57,965 nucleotides of DNA from NCBI GenBank assembly GCA_003989085.1, contig RXIV01000012.1, positions 1 through 57,965 on the forward strand. The letters run 5' to 3'. This DNA is from Candidatus Competibacteraceae bacterium. Its GTDB lineage: Bacteria > Pseudomonadota > Gammaproteobacteria > Competibacterales > Competibacteraceae. The position numbers and the translations under genes are program-made. Under the pieces are notes generated by a model, which was not told the origin of the DNA, did not search any database, and worked only from the letters and a program-made list of their open reading frames with translations. Of this stretch, positions 6,061 to 17,251 are shown in pieces (the first letter of the stretch is position 1; every line of letters begins with the position of its first letter).

Positions 6061-6114
6061 CTCCCGACCCCTTGGTTCGTAGCCAAGTACTCTATCCAAC
6101 TGAGCTACGGGCGC
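6038..6114 (-). tRNA. tRNA-Arg (anticodon ACG)
   Basis: On the minus strand a cloverleaf is clear: acceptor GCGCCCG pairing with CGGGCGC, D-arm TAGCTCAGTTGGATAGAG, anticodon stem CTTGG/CCAAG with loop CTACGAA (anticodon ACG, read as ICG after deamination), and T-loop GTTCGAATC. The CCA end is encoded. It sits next to tRNA-Ser downstream of csrA, a common gammaproteobacterial order, and is the likely integration site of the left-hand element. Confidence 0.97.
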
Positions 6115-6181
6115 TTTAAAGCGGGATGCGGATTATGCGGATCGGGTCAAATACTGTCAATTCCCGCAGACTTCATAAAAC

Positions 6182-6274
6182 TGGCGGAGAGAGAGGGATT
6201 CGAACCCTCGATGGAGTTTTAAGCCCCATACTCCCTTAGCAGGGGAGCGCCTTCAGCCGCTCGGCCATCTCTCC
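6182..6274 (-). tRNA. tRNA-Ser (anticodon GCT)
   Basis: This is a class II tRNA on the minus strand with acceptor GGAGAGA/TCTCTCC, anticodon loop CTGCTAA (anticodon GCT) between CTCCC and GGGAG, a long variable arm and a GTTCGAATC T-loop. The CCA is encoded. It lies between csrA and tRNA-Arg and is probably co-transcribed with them. Confidence 0.97.
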
Positions 6275-6355
6275 GGGATAATAATGCCCGCAACCACGGG
6301 CATCACAAGCTGTTAAGCATACCGCCTGAACTCTCTGGGGTAAAGACCCGCTGAT

Positions 6356-6565
6356 TCAGGCTTCGGGTTGCGGCTGGCTAACCTCGGTTGGCGCGCCGTC
6401 CTGCTCACGTTTGATTCGTTCATAGATTTCTTCGCGATGCACCGCGATGTCCTTGGGCGCGTTGACCCCAATGCGGACCTGATTACCTTTCACGCCCAAC
6501 ACCGTTACGGTGACTTCGTCACCGATCATGAGCGTTTCCCCAACTCTGCGCGTCAGTATCAACAT
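6356..6565 (-). CDS. csrA: Carbon storage regulator CsrA/RsmA
   Basis: The 69-aa protein starts [20 protein letters not shown], the universal CsrA N-terminus, and keeps the RNA-binding Arg44 in VHREEIY. CsrA binds GGA motifs in mRNA leaders as a homodimer and controls translation of carbon-storage, motility and biofilm genes. The C-terminal tail ([15 protein letters not shown]) is slightly longer than in E. coli. It follows lysC at a short distance and precedes tRNA-Ser, the typical gammaproteobacterial arrangement. Confidence 0.97.
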   Translation of the reverse strand: MLILTRRVGETLMIGDEVTVTVLGVKGNQVRIGVNAPKDIAVHREEIYERIKREQDGAPTEVSQPQPEA

Positions 6566-6652
6566 ATCAAGCTACTCCTTGTGTTCCATCAACAGCACCA
6601 GGTCATCTTACGGTTTGAACAGTCCGCGTCTGTCATTGCTCCCCAACCCGGT

Positions 6653-7885
6653 TCAGGCGGCTTTGTCCAACTCGAAGGCTTCATGCAGGGCGCGCACCCC
6701 CAGCTCCAGGTATTTTTCATCCACCACCACCGAGATTTTGATTTCGGAAGTCGAAATCATGCGAATGTTGATGCTCTCCTTGGCCAGCACCTGGAACATC
6801 TTGCTGGCGACTCCGGCATGAGAGCGCATCCCAATCCCAACGAGCGATATCTTGGCAATTTTATTGTCGCCGGCCACCTCACGGGCGCCGAGTCGGCTGG
6901 CCTGGTCCCGGAGAATGTCCAGAGCGCGTTCGTAGTCGTTGCGATGAACGGTGAAGGTGAAATCGGTAGTGCCATCACGGCCAATGTTCTGGATGATCAT
7001 GTCCACTTCGATATTGGCGTCGGCCACCGGCCCCAGAATGCTGTAGGCGATACCCGGTCGGTCAGGAACGCCCAGTATGGTGAGTTTGGCTTCGTCGCGG
7101 TTGAACGCGATACCGGAAATCAGTGCCTTCTCCATCTGCTCCGCCTCCAGGGCTTCCTCGAAAGTGATCAAGGTGCCCTGTCCTTCCTGGAAGGTAGAGA
7201 GCACTCGCAATGGGACATTGTGCTTGCCGGCAAATTCCACCGAGCGAATTTGCAGCACCTTGGAACCGGCGCTGGCCATCTCCAGCATTTCCTCAAAGGT
7301 GATGCGATCCAGCCGACGGGCCTCCGAGACCACACGAGGATCAGTGGTGTAAACCCCATCCACATCAGTGTAAATCTGGCATTCGTCGGCTTTGAGCGCA
7401 GCGGCCAGCGCTACGCCCGTTGTGTCGGAACCGCCCCGACCCAGTGTGGTGATGTTGCCGTCCTCGTCCACACCCTGAAACCCGGCCACCACCACAATCC
7501 GCCCGGCGTCAAGATCCGCCTGCATGGCCGCCGCTTCGATAGCCTGAATACGCGCCTTGTTGAAGGCATTATCGGTGAGGATGCGCACCTGGCTGCCGGT
7601 ATAGGAACGAGCGGGACAGCCGCGTTTTTCCAGTGCGATGCACAGAAGGGCAATGGTGACCTGTTCACCCGTCGCCAGTAGCACATCCAGTTCACGCGGA
7701 TTGGGGCGGGGCGTAATGCCCTTAGCCAGACCGATTAACCGGTCGGTTTCACCGCTCATGGCGGACACCACGACGACCATCTGATGGCCGCGCTCACGCC
7801 AGCCGATCAACTTTTCAGCTACATTCTCGATCCGTTCAAGGGTGCCGACCGAGGTGCCGCCGTATTTCTGGACGATAAGCGCCAT
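6653..7885 (-). CDS. lysC: Aspartate kinase
   Basis: The 410-aa protein begins MALIVQKYGGTSVGTLERIE, with the aspartokinase KYGGTSV phosphate-binding motif, and carries the GRGGSDTTGVALA nucleotide/substrate segment near residues 160-175. Two ACT regulatory domains occupy the C-terminal ~150 residues. The enzyme phosphorylates aspartate for lysine, threonine and methionine synthesis; its size fits the monofunctional lysine/threonine-regulated type. I chose the start at 7885 over the one five codons upstream because it places the conserved beta-strand directly at the N-terminus. It lies between alaS and csrA. I do not see a lysine riboswitch in the 226 bp upstream. Confidence 0.95.
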   Translation of the reverse strand: MALIVQKYGGTSVGTLERIENVAEKLIGWRERGHQMVVVVSAMSGETDRLIGLAKGITPRPNPRELDVLLATGEQVTIALLCIALEKRGCPARSYTGSQVRILTDNAFNKARIQAIEAAAMQADLDAGRIVVVAGFQGVDEDGNITTLGRGGSDTTGVALAAALKADECQIYTDVDGVYTTDPRVVSEARRLDRITFEEMLEMASAGSKVLQIRSVEFAGKHNVPLRVLSTFQEGQGTLITFEEALEAEQMEKALISGIAFNRDEAKLTILGVPDRPGIAYSILGPVADANIEVDMIIQNIGRDGTTDFTFTVHRNDYERALDILRDQASRLGAREVAGDNKIAKISLVGIGMRSHAGVASKMFQVLAKESINIRMISTSEIKISVVVDEKYLELGVRALHEAFELDKAA

Positions 7886-8111
7886 GCTATCCCTGTTCAA
7901 AAATCGAAATTAAACCGCATTCCGGCGCTCTCTAGGCCAGAATGGTCGCGAAAGGCGCAATTATTCACGAAAGACCGGCAATCGCCAAGCGGTTCGCATG
8001 AGGTGTTGAGTAATAAGGCGACACTTCATGCCGGAAAAATAGCCAAATCGTCCAATTGAATTGACGAAATGGCTGATTGTTCTGCAACAAAAGGGTTGCT
8101 CAGACTGGCCT

Positions 8112-10739
<2,628 letters not shown>

Positions 10740-10782
10740 AGTCGGGTGTCGGGCAATCAGAGGTCGGGAATCGGGTCAGAAG

Positions 10783-11265
10783 TCAGGCGTCGGCTGCCTC
10801 AAACAGACATTTGATCTGATCGAGAGTAAAACCGTGCTGGCGAAAAACCCGGGTTTGCTGTATCCGGCCAGCGGCATCAGCGGGAATTTTGGACTTGAAG
10901 CGTTTACGGTGTAGTTCCCGGAGTTTCGACATCCAGCACTCGTCGAGGACAGTCATGGCGGCATCAGTTAATTCATCCGGGATGCCCCGCTCGCGCAATT
11001 CGCGGGCAATCCGCAGCGGACCGTAGCCTTTATCCGCCCGGCTACTGGCGTAAATTTCGGCATAGCGGCGTTCATCGAGCAGCCGTTCCGCCACCAGTTG
11101 ATCCAGCGCAGCGGCGACCGCTTCCGCCGGATAGCCACGCTGGATCAGTTTCTGCCGCAGTTCCAGCCGGGAGTGCTCGCGCCGGGCCAGCAACTCCAGC
11201 CCTTTTGCGCGAACCACCACCAGATCGGCGGCGCTGGCGCTCTCAGAGATCCGCGTCCAGTTCAT
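10783..11265 (-). CDS. recX: RecA regulatory protein RecX
   Basis: The 160-aa protein has the three-helix RecX repeats, with [20 protein letters not shown] and [17 protein letters not shown] as clear family segments. RecX binds the RecA filament and limits RecA activity. The ATG at 11265 overlaps the last 23 bp of recA, indicating coupled translation; the longer open frame upstream is only the recA shadow. The C-terminus ([17 protein letters not shown]) is typical. Confidence 0.93.
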   Translation of the reverse strand: MNWTRISESASAADLVVVRAKGLELLARREHSRLELRQKLIQRGYPAEAVAAALDQLVAERLLDERRYAEIYASSRADKGYGPLRIARELRERGIPDELTDAAMTVLDECWMSKLRELHRKRFKSKIPADAAGRIQQTRVFRQHGFTLDQIKCLFEAADA

Positions 11266-12313
11266 CGTCGCCGGGGAGTTCGTCGTCTCCGCCCAGTTCA
11301 GGAGTAGCTGGCAGCGTGTCAGGCTTGGCCAGGAAGTGGGCGCGAATCTTGGCCTCCAGTTCACCGGCCAGTTCAGCATTCTCCTTGAGGTAGGAACGGG
11401 CGTTTTCCTTGCCCTGACCGATGCGGGTGCCGGCGCAACTGTACCAGGCCCCGGATTTTTCAATCAGCCCGGCCTTGACTCCCAGATCAATGACTTCGCC
11501 CAGTCGGGAAGTACCTTCACCGTAAAGGATTTCAAACTCGGCCTGTTTAAACGGCGGGGCCATCTTGTTCTTGACCACCTTGACGCGAGTCTCATTACCA
11601 ATGACTTCGTCGCCTTTCTTGATCGCACCGGTGCGGCGGATGTCGAGTCGCACCGAAGCGTAGAACTTGAGGGCATTGCCGCCCGTCGTGGTTTCCGGCG
11701 AGCCAAACATGACGCCGATTTTCATCCTGATTTGATTGATAAAAATTACCAGGGTATTGGAGCGTTTGATGTTGCCGGTGAGCTTGCGGAGCGCCTGACT
11801 CATCAGTCGGGCGTGCAGACCCACATGGGAATCGCCCATGTCGCCCTCAATTTCCGCCTTGGGGGTCAGCGCCGCCACCGAGTCCACCACCACAATATCC
11901 ACCGCCCCGGAACGCACCAGCATGTCAGCGATTTCCAGCGCCTGCTCGCCGGTGTCCGGCTGCGAAATCAGCAGATCGTCGACATTGACGCCCAGTTTGC
12001 CGGCGTAAATCGGGTCCAGCGCGTGTTCAGCGTCGATAAACGCCGCGCAACCACCCAATTTCTGACTTTCGGCAATGACTTGCAGCGCCAGCGTTGTTTT
12101 GCCAGAGGATTCCGGGCCGTAAATTTCGGTGACCCGGCCACGGGGCAGACCGCCAATGCCGAGCGCAATGTCCAACCCTAGCGAACCGGTCGAAACCGTC
12201 ATCACATCACGGGCTACGCTGGTGTCGCCCAGCCGCATGACGGCCCCCTTGCCGAACTGGCGTTCAATCTGGGTCAATGCGCCGGCCAAGGCTTTTTTCT
12301 TATTGTCGTCCAT
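11243..12313 (-). CDS. recA: Recombinase RecA
   Basis: The 356-aa protein matches RecA throughout: [20 protein letters not shown] at the N-terminus, Walker [10 protein letters not shown] near residue 66, the [15 protein letters not shown]alker B region, the L1 loop and L2 loop with [19 protein letters not shown], and an acidic C-terminal tail rich in Asp/Glu. It forms ATP-dependent filaments on single-stranded DNA for recombination and SOS induction. recX overlaps its end. The 73-bp gap to thpR contains no evident CTGT-N8-ACAG LexA box. Confidence 0.98.
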   Translation of the reverse strand: MDDNKKKALAGALTQIERQFGKGAVMRLGDTSVARDVMTVSTGSLGLDIALGIGGLPRGRVTEIYGPESSGKTTLALQVIAESQKLGGCAAFIDAEHALDPIYAGKLGVNVDDLLISQPDTGEQALEIADMLVRSGAVDIVVVDSVAALTPKAEIEGDMGDSHVGLHARLMSQALRKLTGNIKRSNTLVIFINQIRMKIGVMFGSPETTTGGNALKFYASVRLDIRRTGAIKKGDEVIGNETRVKVVKNKMAPPFKQAEFEILYGEGTSRLGEVIDLGVKAGLIEKSGAWYSCAGTRIGQGKENARSYLKENAELAGELEAKIRAHFLAKPDTLPATPELGGDDELPGDDELDADL

Positions 12314-12386
12314 TTCACGAATCCTCTCTGTTGATGATGATTCAACTGGTCATTGCTGGATTATTCCATAGCCTGGCGGCCTAAAC

Positions 12387-12923
12387 CTAGCCCGGCGGCC
12401 AGCGCCGCATTATGCGATAAGCCGAACCGGTGTCCTGCCGCAATGATTCCACCAGTGTGACGTGACGGACTTGCCAGTGAAGTGGGGTGACCAGCGGCTG
12501 CGTCGGGGCCGGGCCGGGATGCTGGCGGGCCAGGGTGATATGGGCCTGGAATGCTCGTCGTTCGGGCGTGAAGCCGCAGCCGCGTAAGCGCGAGTGTAAC
12601 TCGGCCACCAGTTCGTACAATTCCGGTGGGGTGCGGCTGGACCCAAGCCAGAGGATGCGCGGTTGCGGCCAATAGCCATAGCGATCCAGGGTTAGTTCCA
12701 GCGTTGGCGGCGAGAGATCGGCCAGCGCGGCTTCATAAGCGATCAGGCGGGCCGGATCGGTCGCACCCAGAAACACCAGAGTGAGATGCAGGTTGGCGTC
12801 AGGCGTCCGTCGCCGACCAGCTACGCCTGTCGCCAGTTCAACCAGTTGCCGGCGCTCGGTATCCTCCGGCCACAGCGCCAGAAACAGTCGGCGGGCGGTT
12901 TGATCACTGCCGGGCGAACACAT
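12387..12923 (-). CDS. thpR: RNA 2',3'-cyclic phosphodiesterase (2H family, LigT/ThpR)
   Basis: The product (178 aa) has the two H-x-T/S motifs of 2H phosphoesterases, HLTLVFLG in the first half and HITLAR in the second, and the family N-terminus RRLFLALWPED. Members hydrolyse or ligate RNA with 2',3'-cyclic phosphate ends. The ATG at 12923 overlaps the pncC stop by 20 bp (reading MCSPGSDQTARRLF), so it is translationally coupled to pncC. The longer frame upstream only shadows pncC. Confidence 0.88.
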   Translation of the reverse strand: MCSPGSDQTARRLFLALWPEDTERRQLVELATGVAGRRRTPDANLHLTLVFLGATDPARLIAYEAALADLSPPTLELTLDRYGYWPQPRILWLGSSRTPPELYELVAELHSRLRGCGFTPERRAFQAHITLARQHPGPAPTQPLVTPLHWQVRHVTLVESLRQDTGSAYRIMRRWPPG

Positions 12924-13413
12924 CCAGCACCCCTTGCAGGGCGGCGGCGACCGCTTCCAGCCGCACTTCGTCGCGGTTGCCGGGGAAATGCCGGATTTCG
13001 GTTTGCACCGGGCCATCACGCAGCGCCCAGGCCAGGTAAACCGTGCCGACAGGTTTGTCCGGGGTGCCGCCTTCGGGGCCGGCAATGCCGCTGACCGCGA
13101 TGACCAGATCGGCCCGGCTGCGCTCCAGAGCGCCCGCCGCCATTTCAGTGACCACTTCAGTGCTGACTGCGCCATACCGGGCAATCGTCGCTGCCCGGAC
13201 ACCCAGCAGGTCGGTCTTGGCGGCATTGCTGTAGGTCACGAAGCCCCGATCAAACCAGCCGGAGCTGCCGGATATATCCGTGATCTCTTTGGCGATCCAG
13301 CCGCCGGTGCAAGACTCGGCAGTCGCCAAGGCGCAGCCGCGGGTGCGCAGGGCAATGCCTACTTGCGCAGCCAGCTCATACAGATGCTGATAAGCGGGAT
13401 TCAGTGCGGACAT
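12904..13413 (-). CDS. pncC: Nicotinamide-nucleotide amidase (CinA C-terminal family)
   Basis: The 169-aa protein is the stand-alone CinA domain: ATAESCTGGWIAKEITDISG with the active-site Ser region, FVTYSNAAKTDLLGV, and AVSGIAGPEGGTPDKPVGTV. It deamidates NMN to NaMN in pyridine nucleotide recycling. It lies upstream of recA, as commonly seen. The start has an ATG directly before the SALNPAYQHLYELA helix; no longer alternative is needed. Confidence 0.93.
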   Translation of the reverse strand: MSALNPAYQHLYELAAQVGIALRTRGCALATAESCTGGWIAKEITDISGSSGWFDRGFVTYSNAAKTDLLGVRAATIARYGAVSTEVVTEMAAGALERSRADLVIAVSGIAGPEGGTPDKPVGTVYLAWALRDGPVQTEIRHFPGNRDEVRLEAVAAALQGVLDVFARQ

Positions 13414-13502
13414 GGTGTTCTCCGGCGAAGCATGAGGGGCGAAAGGAAAAAATGACGCCCTAACTATAAACCCAACAAGCCGGCGTTGCTTTTCGAGCCT
13501 GG

Positions 13503-14465
13503 CTATTTTAGCCAGCCTTTCTTACGGAAATACCAGAATGGCGCGATCACCGAGGCGAGCATCAGGCCGAGCGCGAATGGATACCCCAGGAACCATTTCA
13601 GCTCAGGCATGAACTCGAAGTTCATCCCGTAAATGCTGGCGATCAGCGTGGGCGGCAGCAACGCAACCGAAACCACCGAGAAAATCTTGATGACCTTGTT
13701 CTGGTTGATGTTGATGAAACCAACCGTGGCGTCCAGCAGGAAATTGATTTTCTCAAACAGGAACGAGGTGTGGCCGTCCAGCGATTCAATATCGCGCAGA
13801 ATCTGCCGGGCGTCTTCGACCTGTTCAACGGTCAACAATCGCCGCCGCATCAGAAAGGAAATAGCCCGGCGGGTATCCATCAGATTGCGGCGAATCCGCC
13901 CGTTCAGATCTTCTTCGCGAGCGACGCTGGCCAGCACCTCGGCGGCGGCTTCATCGGTCAGGCGCGCTTTCAGCACCCGCCCGCTGATCTCTTCCAGCGC
14001 CGCGTAAATGCCCTCCAGCGCATCGGCGGAATACTCGGCATCAGTGGCGTACAGTTCCAGCAGCACTTCCCGGCAGTCTTCGATGTAACCCGGCTGATGG
14101 CGCGCCCGCATCCGCAGCAGTCGGAATACCGGCAAATCTTCTTCATGCAGGCTGAACAGGATGTCCTGGCGCAACACGAAGGCGACGGGCACGTTGCGCG
14201 ACTCGTCGGCCTTGTCGATCAAAAAGTCGGAGCGGATTTGCAAAGCGCCACTCGCATCCTCGAAACAGCGGGCACTGGCTTCGATGTCGCCGAAGTCGTC
14301 TTCATCCGGCAGGGTTAAATTAAACTGTTCCTTGGCCCAGCGCCGCTCTTCATCGGTCGGATCGTCAAAATCAATCCAAATCGGCTTGACGTGTTCCAGG
14401 TCGGCCTGATCCTCAATCGGAATTTGGCGAAGCCGACCGGTTTGCAATTCAAAGGCGTTGATCAT
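13503..14465 (-). CDS. corA: Magnesium/cobalt transporter CorA
   Basis: The 320-aa protein has a large cytoplasmic N-terminal domain with the CorA helical funnel, then two C-terminal membrane helices separated by the signature YGMNFEFMPEL periplasmic loop (GMN motif). It ends in a basic stretch (YFRKKGWLK). CorA forms a pentameric inner-membrane channel for Mg2+ and Co2+. It is on its own transcription unit next to a 207-bp intergenic segment. Confidence 0.95.
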   Translation of the reverse strand: MINAFELQTGRLRQIPIEDQADLEHVKPIWIDFDDPTDEERRWAKEQFNLTLPDEDDFGDIEASARCFEDASGALQIRSDFLIDKADESRNVPVAFVLRQDILFSLHEEDLPVFRLLRMRARHQPGYIEDCREVLLELYATDAEYSADALEGIYAALEEISGRVLKARLTDEAAAEVLASVAREEDLNGRIRRNLMDTRRAISFLMRRRLLTVEQVEDARQILRDIESLDGHTSFLFEKINFLLDATVGFININQNKVIKIFSVVSVALLPPTLIASIYGMNFEFMPELKWFLGYPFALGLMLASVIAPFWYFRKKGWLK

Positions 14466-14553
14466 GCGGTTAGTCCCGCTCGTAGAAATGGCGAGGAAAA
14501 TAGTCGGAAATTAGAATCCAGAGAGGAGAATAACTGGCGGTCGCGCCGCTTAA

Positions 14554-14597
14554 CCCCGGCTTGTACCCCCGTCCTTATAGGGCGGGGAGGATGTCAA
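14554..14597 (+). mobile_element. Solitary IS200/IS605-type right-end hairpin (omega-RNA-like remnant)
   Basis: Stem CCCCGTCC (14567-14574) / GGGCGGGG (14580-14587), with one G-U pair and a 5-nt loop, is followed by AGGATGTCAA. This stem plus a trailing GAGGATGTCAA is the form seen at right ends of many tnpB-carrying IS200/IS605 elements, where it is also the 3' end of the TnpB guide RNA scaffold. No tnpA or tnpB, or fragment of either, is recognised within the 207-bp gap between corA and the lytic transglycosylase gene. The rest of that gap shows nothing else clear. Confidence 0.45.
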
Positions 14598-14672
14598 GGG
14601 CTGGCTCTACTCGATATTTCGGGCCTTGAGGCTGGGAGGGTGGGTGTCCAAAGCGCGAACGCCATTGCGTGG

Positions 14673-15905
14673 CTAGCGCGGTTGAGCCGTAGCGATTGGA
14701 TCGGCCAAGGCCAGCCCCCGACCCGCCATGCCCCGCTGCGCCAGCCGCGCTATGGAACCTGCCGGCAGCCAGACCAGGGTTCCTGCGGGCAATGCCGCTC
14801 GCCCGGTCTGGGCCGCCGGGTTCCACGCCGGATTGACGCTGCTGATCTCCCACAGGTTGACCTCGTAGTAACCCGCGAGGGTGGGAGCTGCAACCGCTTG
14901 CCGCAACCGGACCCGATCCAGGTTCAGGGGCGGTTCGTAATGGATTCCTTCTGGGAAAAATTGTTGCGGATTGTGGGCGATTTCACGGGCGGCGAGAAAT
15001 TCAGCGTAAAAATTCCGCGAGGCAAAGCCAAAACCACGTCCCGAATAACTCCGCACAATGGTGGCGAAGTCATTGCCAAACTGTTGTTGGGCCCGGGCCA
15101 TGCCGCCTACTCCGTGATTGTAGGAGGTCAGCGCCAGCGGCCAGCTACCCAGACGTTGATAGGCATTGCCCAGATAGCGGCTTGCGCCCTGCGCTGAAGC
15201 GACCGGATCGCGCCGCTCGTCCAGCACTGCATTGACTGTCATCAGCCGCCGAGCGGTGTCCGGCATGAACTGCCAGACGCCCACCGCCCCGACTGAAGAA
15301 GTGGCGTGGGTTTGGAACGATGATTCGACATGCGGCAGATACGCCAGATCTTCAGGCAGGCCAGCTTCTCGGAATACACTTCTGAATGCGGCATCGTAGC
15401 GCCCGCTGATTTCCAGGCCACGCTTAAACCGCTCCCGCAAGCCGCGCTGGCTGCGCAGCCGGTCACTGGCCCCGGCAATGGCGCTGGCACCACCGAAATT
15501 CTGGAACCGGGCCGCCAGAGCCTGTTCTTCCGGCGTGAGGGGCGCATTGGCGGCGGTCTTGAACTCCAGTTGGCGCAAGCCGGCTTTCAGATTCTCATAG
15601 CGGCCCTTGACCAAAGCCTGCTGATCAGTGGTGTAGCCTTCTCCGACTTCGCCCGGCAGGGTGACGACTTCGTAGATCAGACCCATGTAGCGGTTATCGT
15701 GCAGCGCCACCTGATGACGTCCCCAGACCGCATAGACATTACGCCAGAACGCGACCTGTGGTTGCAGCTCCGGCGGCGTTGGAAAAGCAGCATCGGAGTA
15801 GATCAGGGCGGGTGGTTTAGGTGGCGGCGGCGCTGGCGGCGTGGCGCAGGAGGTCAGCACTAATAGAGTCAGGATGGTCCAGAATCCGCGCAGTCGGAAT
15901 GACAT
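14673..15905 (-). CDS. Membrane-bound lytic transglycosylase, MltD-like lipoprotein
   Basis: The 410-aa protein starts with a lipoprotein signal (LTLLVLTSCATPP; lipid-modified Cys at about residue 19) and a Pro-rich linker. The SLT domain follows, with catalytic Glu194 in LPHVESSF, then GVWQFMPDTARRL and the ALTSYNHGVGGM substrate-groove motif. A C-terminal region (EVNLWEISSVNPAWN...LPAGTLVWLPAG) resembles a LysM/MltD-type module. It should cleave murein with 1,6-anhydro product formation at the outer membrane. It lies 102 bp downstream of gspN and could share that transcript; local wall remodelling for the secretion apparatus is a possible link, not shown. Confidence 0.85.
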   Translation of the reverse strand: MSFRLRGFWTILTLLVLTSCATPPAPPPPKPPALIYSDAAFPTPPELQPQVAFWRNVYAVWGRHQVALHDNRYMGLIYEVVTLPGEVGEGYTTDQQALVKGRYENLKAGLRQLEFKTAANAPLTPEEQALAARFQNFGGASAIAGASDRLRSQRGLRERFKRGLEISGRYDAAFRSVFREAGLPEDLAYLPHVESSFQTHATSSVGAVGVWQFMPDTARRLMTVNAVLDERRDPVASAQGASRYLGNAYQRLGSWPLALTSYNHGVGGMARAQQQFGNDFATIVRSYSGRGFGFASRNFYAEFLAAREIAHNPQQFFPEGIHYEPPLNLDRVRLRQAVAAPTLAGYYEVNLWEISSVNPAWNPAAQTGRAALPAGTLVWLPAGSIARLAQRGMAGRGLALADPIATAQPR

Positions 15906-16007
15906 CAGCGTTTCCCTCTTGGTTGATCTGATGAGTAGGCTAGTCTGACGGGTTGAGATGGAAACAGTCCAGCCGGGGAATGCCCGCGATTCTGGCGATT
16001 CTGGCCG

Positions 16008-16766
16008 CTACCAGGCCAGGATACCGGAGAAATTCAAGGGCCAGCGGCCATGATCGTCCGGTGGCCCCAGCAGATTCATCGCTTGGCGCAAGGGCTGGTT
16101 GCCTGCGTCGCGTACTGCCGCCTGGCCGCTGAAGCGGTAACGACCATCCGGTAGCAGGCTGAAGTTTCCTTCCAGCGCCAGCGGTCCATCGCGGTCCTGT
16201 ACCTTGCCCTGAATCCCGTCCGGGACTGCCGGCGTCGCCTGGATCACAAAATCCCCCAGTGTCAGTGGCTGGCCCAGGGTAATCTGTACGTTGAGCAGAT
16301 GCACCACGCCGTCCGCCGTGGTGGGCCGCCTGGCGGCGTTCAGGCGCAGTTCCCGCAGCTTCAATTCCACCATGCCCTGTAATGGTAGTTTCGGCTGACC
16401 CGCCAAAGCGTACAGTTTTTCGAGTGGCGCTCGACCGGCCAAGTTTTGGAAGCGCCATTGCCGATCCCAACCAATAGCCGCCTGTCCGGTCAGTTTGAAA
16501 TCGGGATCGTCGGCATCCAGCCGGAAGCCCAATCGTCCGGTCGCCAGCGCCAGTGGTCGCCAGCCCCAGCTCAGTTTCTCGATCCGCGCCCCACGCCATT
16601 GCAAGCCCTGCATGACGCCCTCAGTCGCCGTTCCCGCGACGGTTTGTACGGTGAACCCAGGCAGATGCGCCCCGATCCGGTCAGTGATCAACGAAGCCGG
16701 CGCCTGCAACAGCAAAAACAACAGGAACGCGCCCAGTCCTAGCAGCCCATAACGGAGGATTTTCAT
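16008..16766 (-). CDS. gspN: Type II secretion system protein N
   Basis: The 252-aa protein has one N-terminal membrane segment (GLLGLGAFLLFLLLQAPAS) and a periplasmic beta-rich domain with the GspN feature LPGFTVQTVAGTATEGVMQG. It is the last gene of the gsp run; its ATG overlaps the gspM stop (ATGA). GspN is an accessory inner-membrane component present in only some type II systems. Confidence 0.85.
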   Translation of the reverse strand: MKILRYGLLGLGAFLLFLLLQAPASLITDRIGAHLPGFTVQTVAGTATEGVMQGLQWRGARIEKLSWGWRPLALATGRLGFRLDADDPDFKLTGQAAIGWDRQWRFQNLAGRAPLEKLYALAGQPKLPLQGMVELKLRELRLNAARRPTTADGVVHLLNVQITLGQPLTLGDFVIQATPAVPDGIQGKVQDRDGPLALEGNFSLLPDGRYRFSGQAAVRDAGNQPLRQAMNLLGPPDDHGRWPLNFSGILAW

Positions 16767-17251
16767 GGCCGGGAACCCAGGATGAGGCGGACGTTGACCC
16801 GCCCGGCAGCGGCGGTGCGATCCGCACTGAGGTTAATGATGACAATGCGCTGGTTACGCTCCAGCGTCGCCAGCCAGGGAATGAGCCGATCAAACTCGAC
16901 CGCATCCAGTTGAACGCTGAGTTGCTCGTTGCCCTGCGGCGCGATCCGTTTTAGCGCCGGGCCGAAGCCGGCAGCCCGGGCAGTCTGATCGACGCGGGTC
17001 AGCAGGGAACGACCGTCCGCAGTGGCATGAGCATTTTCGCCGGCGCCACTCAACCGCTGAACTTCTTGGGCTACCTGCCGCATCCAGGCTAGATCAGCCC
17101 GCTGTTCAGCAACGCTTTGTTGCAGGCGGTGATAGCTAGCTCGAAACGGCTGCCACGCCAGCGCGTAGATCAATAACGCCAGGGTCAGCGCCATTCCACT
17201 GCCGATCAGGTGGCGTTCACGGCGACTCAAGCTATCCCACCAGGCTTTCAT
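16763..17251 (-). CDS. gspM: Type II secretion system protein M
   Basis: The 162-aa protein begins MKAWWDSLSRRERHLIGSGM followed by a membrane helix (ALTLALLIYALAW) and a periplasmic ferredoxin-like domain. This matches GspM, which pairs with GspL in the inner-membrane platform. The start overlaps the gspL stop by 4 bp. Confidence 0.85.
   Translation of the reverse strand: MKAWWDSLSRRERHLIGSGMALTLALLIYALAWQPFRASYHRLQQSVAEQRADLAWMRQVAQEVQRLSGAGENAHATADGRSLLTRVDQTARAAGFGPALKRIAPQGNEQLSVQLDAVEFDRLIPWLATLERNQRIVIINLSADRTAAAGRVNVRLILGSRP

Noticed and set aside
5773..6099. Minus-strand open frame containing ...GREFESLRARQ
   Set aside because: This is the well-known false protein produced by translating a tRNA gene; it overlaps tRNA-Arg and the integrase gene.
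6368..7681. Long plus-strand open frame (437 aa) opposite csrA and lysC
   Set aside because: It is the antisense shadow of two clear conserved genes in GC-rich DNA and lacks family motifs.
7886..8111. Possible lysine riboswitch before lysC
   Set aside because: I could not find the multi-helix core expected for a lysine riboswitch in this 226-bp gap; nothing clear is visible there.
11336..12181. 281-aa plus-strand open frame opposite recA
   Set aside because: It is an antisense shadow of recA.
12314..12386. LexA operator before recA
   Set aside because: CTGT occurs but no ACAG at the right spacing; it was not annotated.
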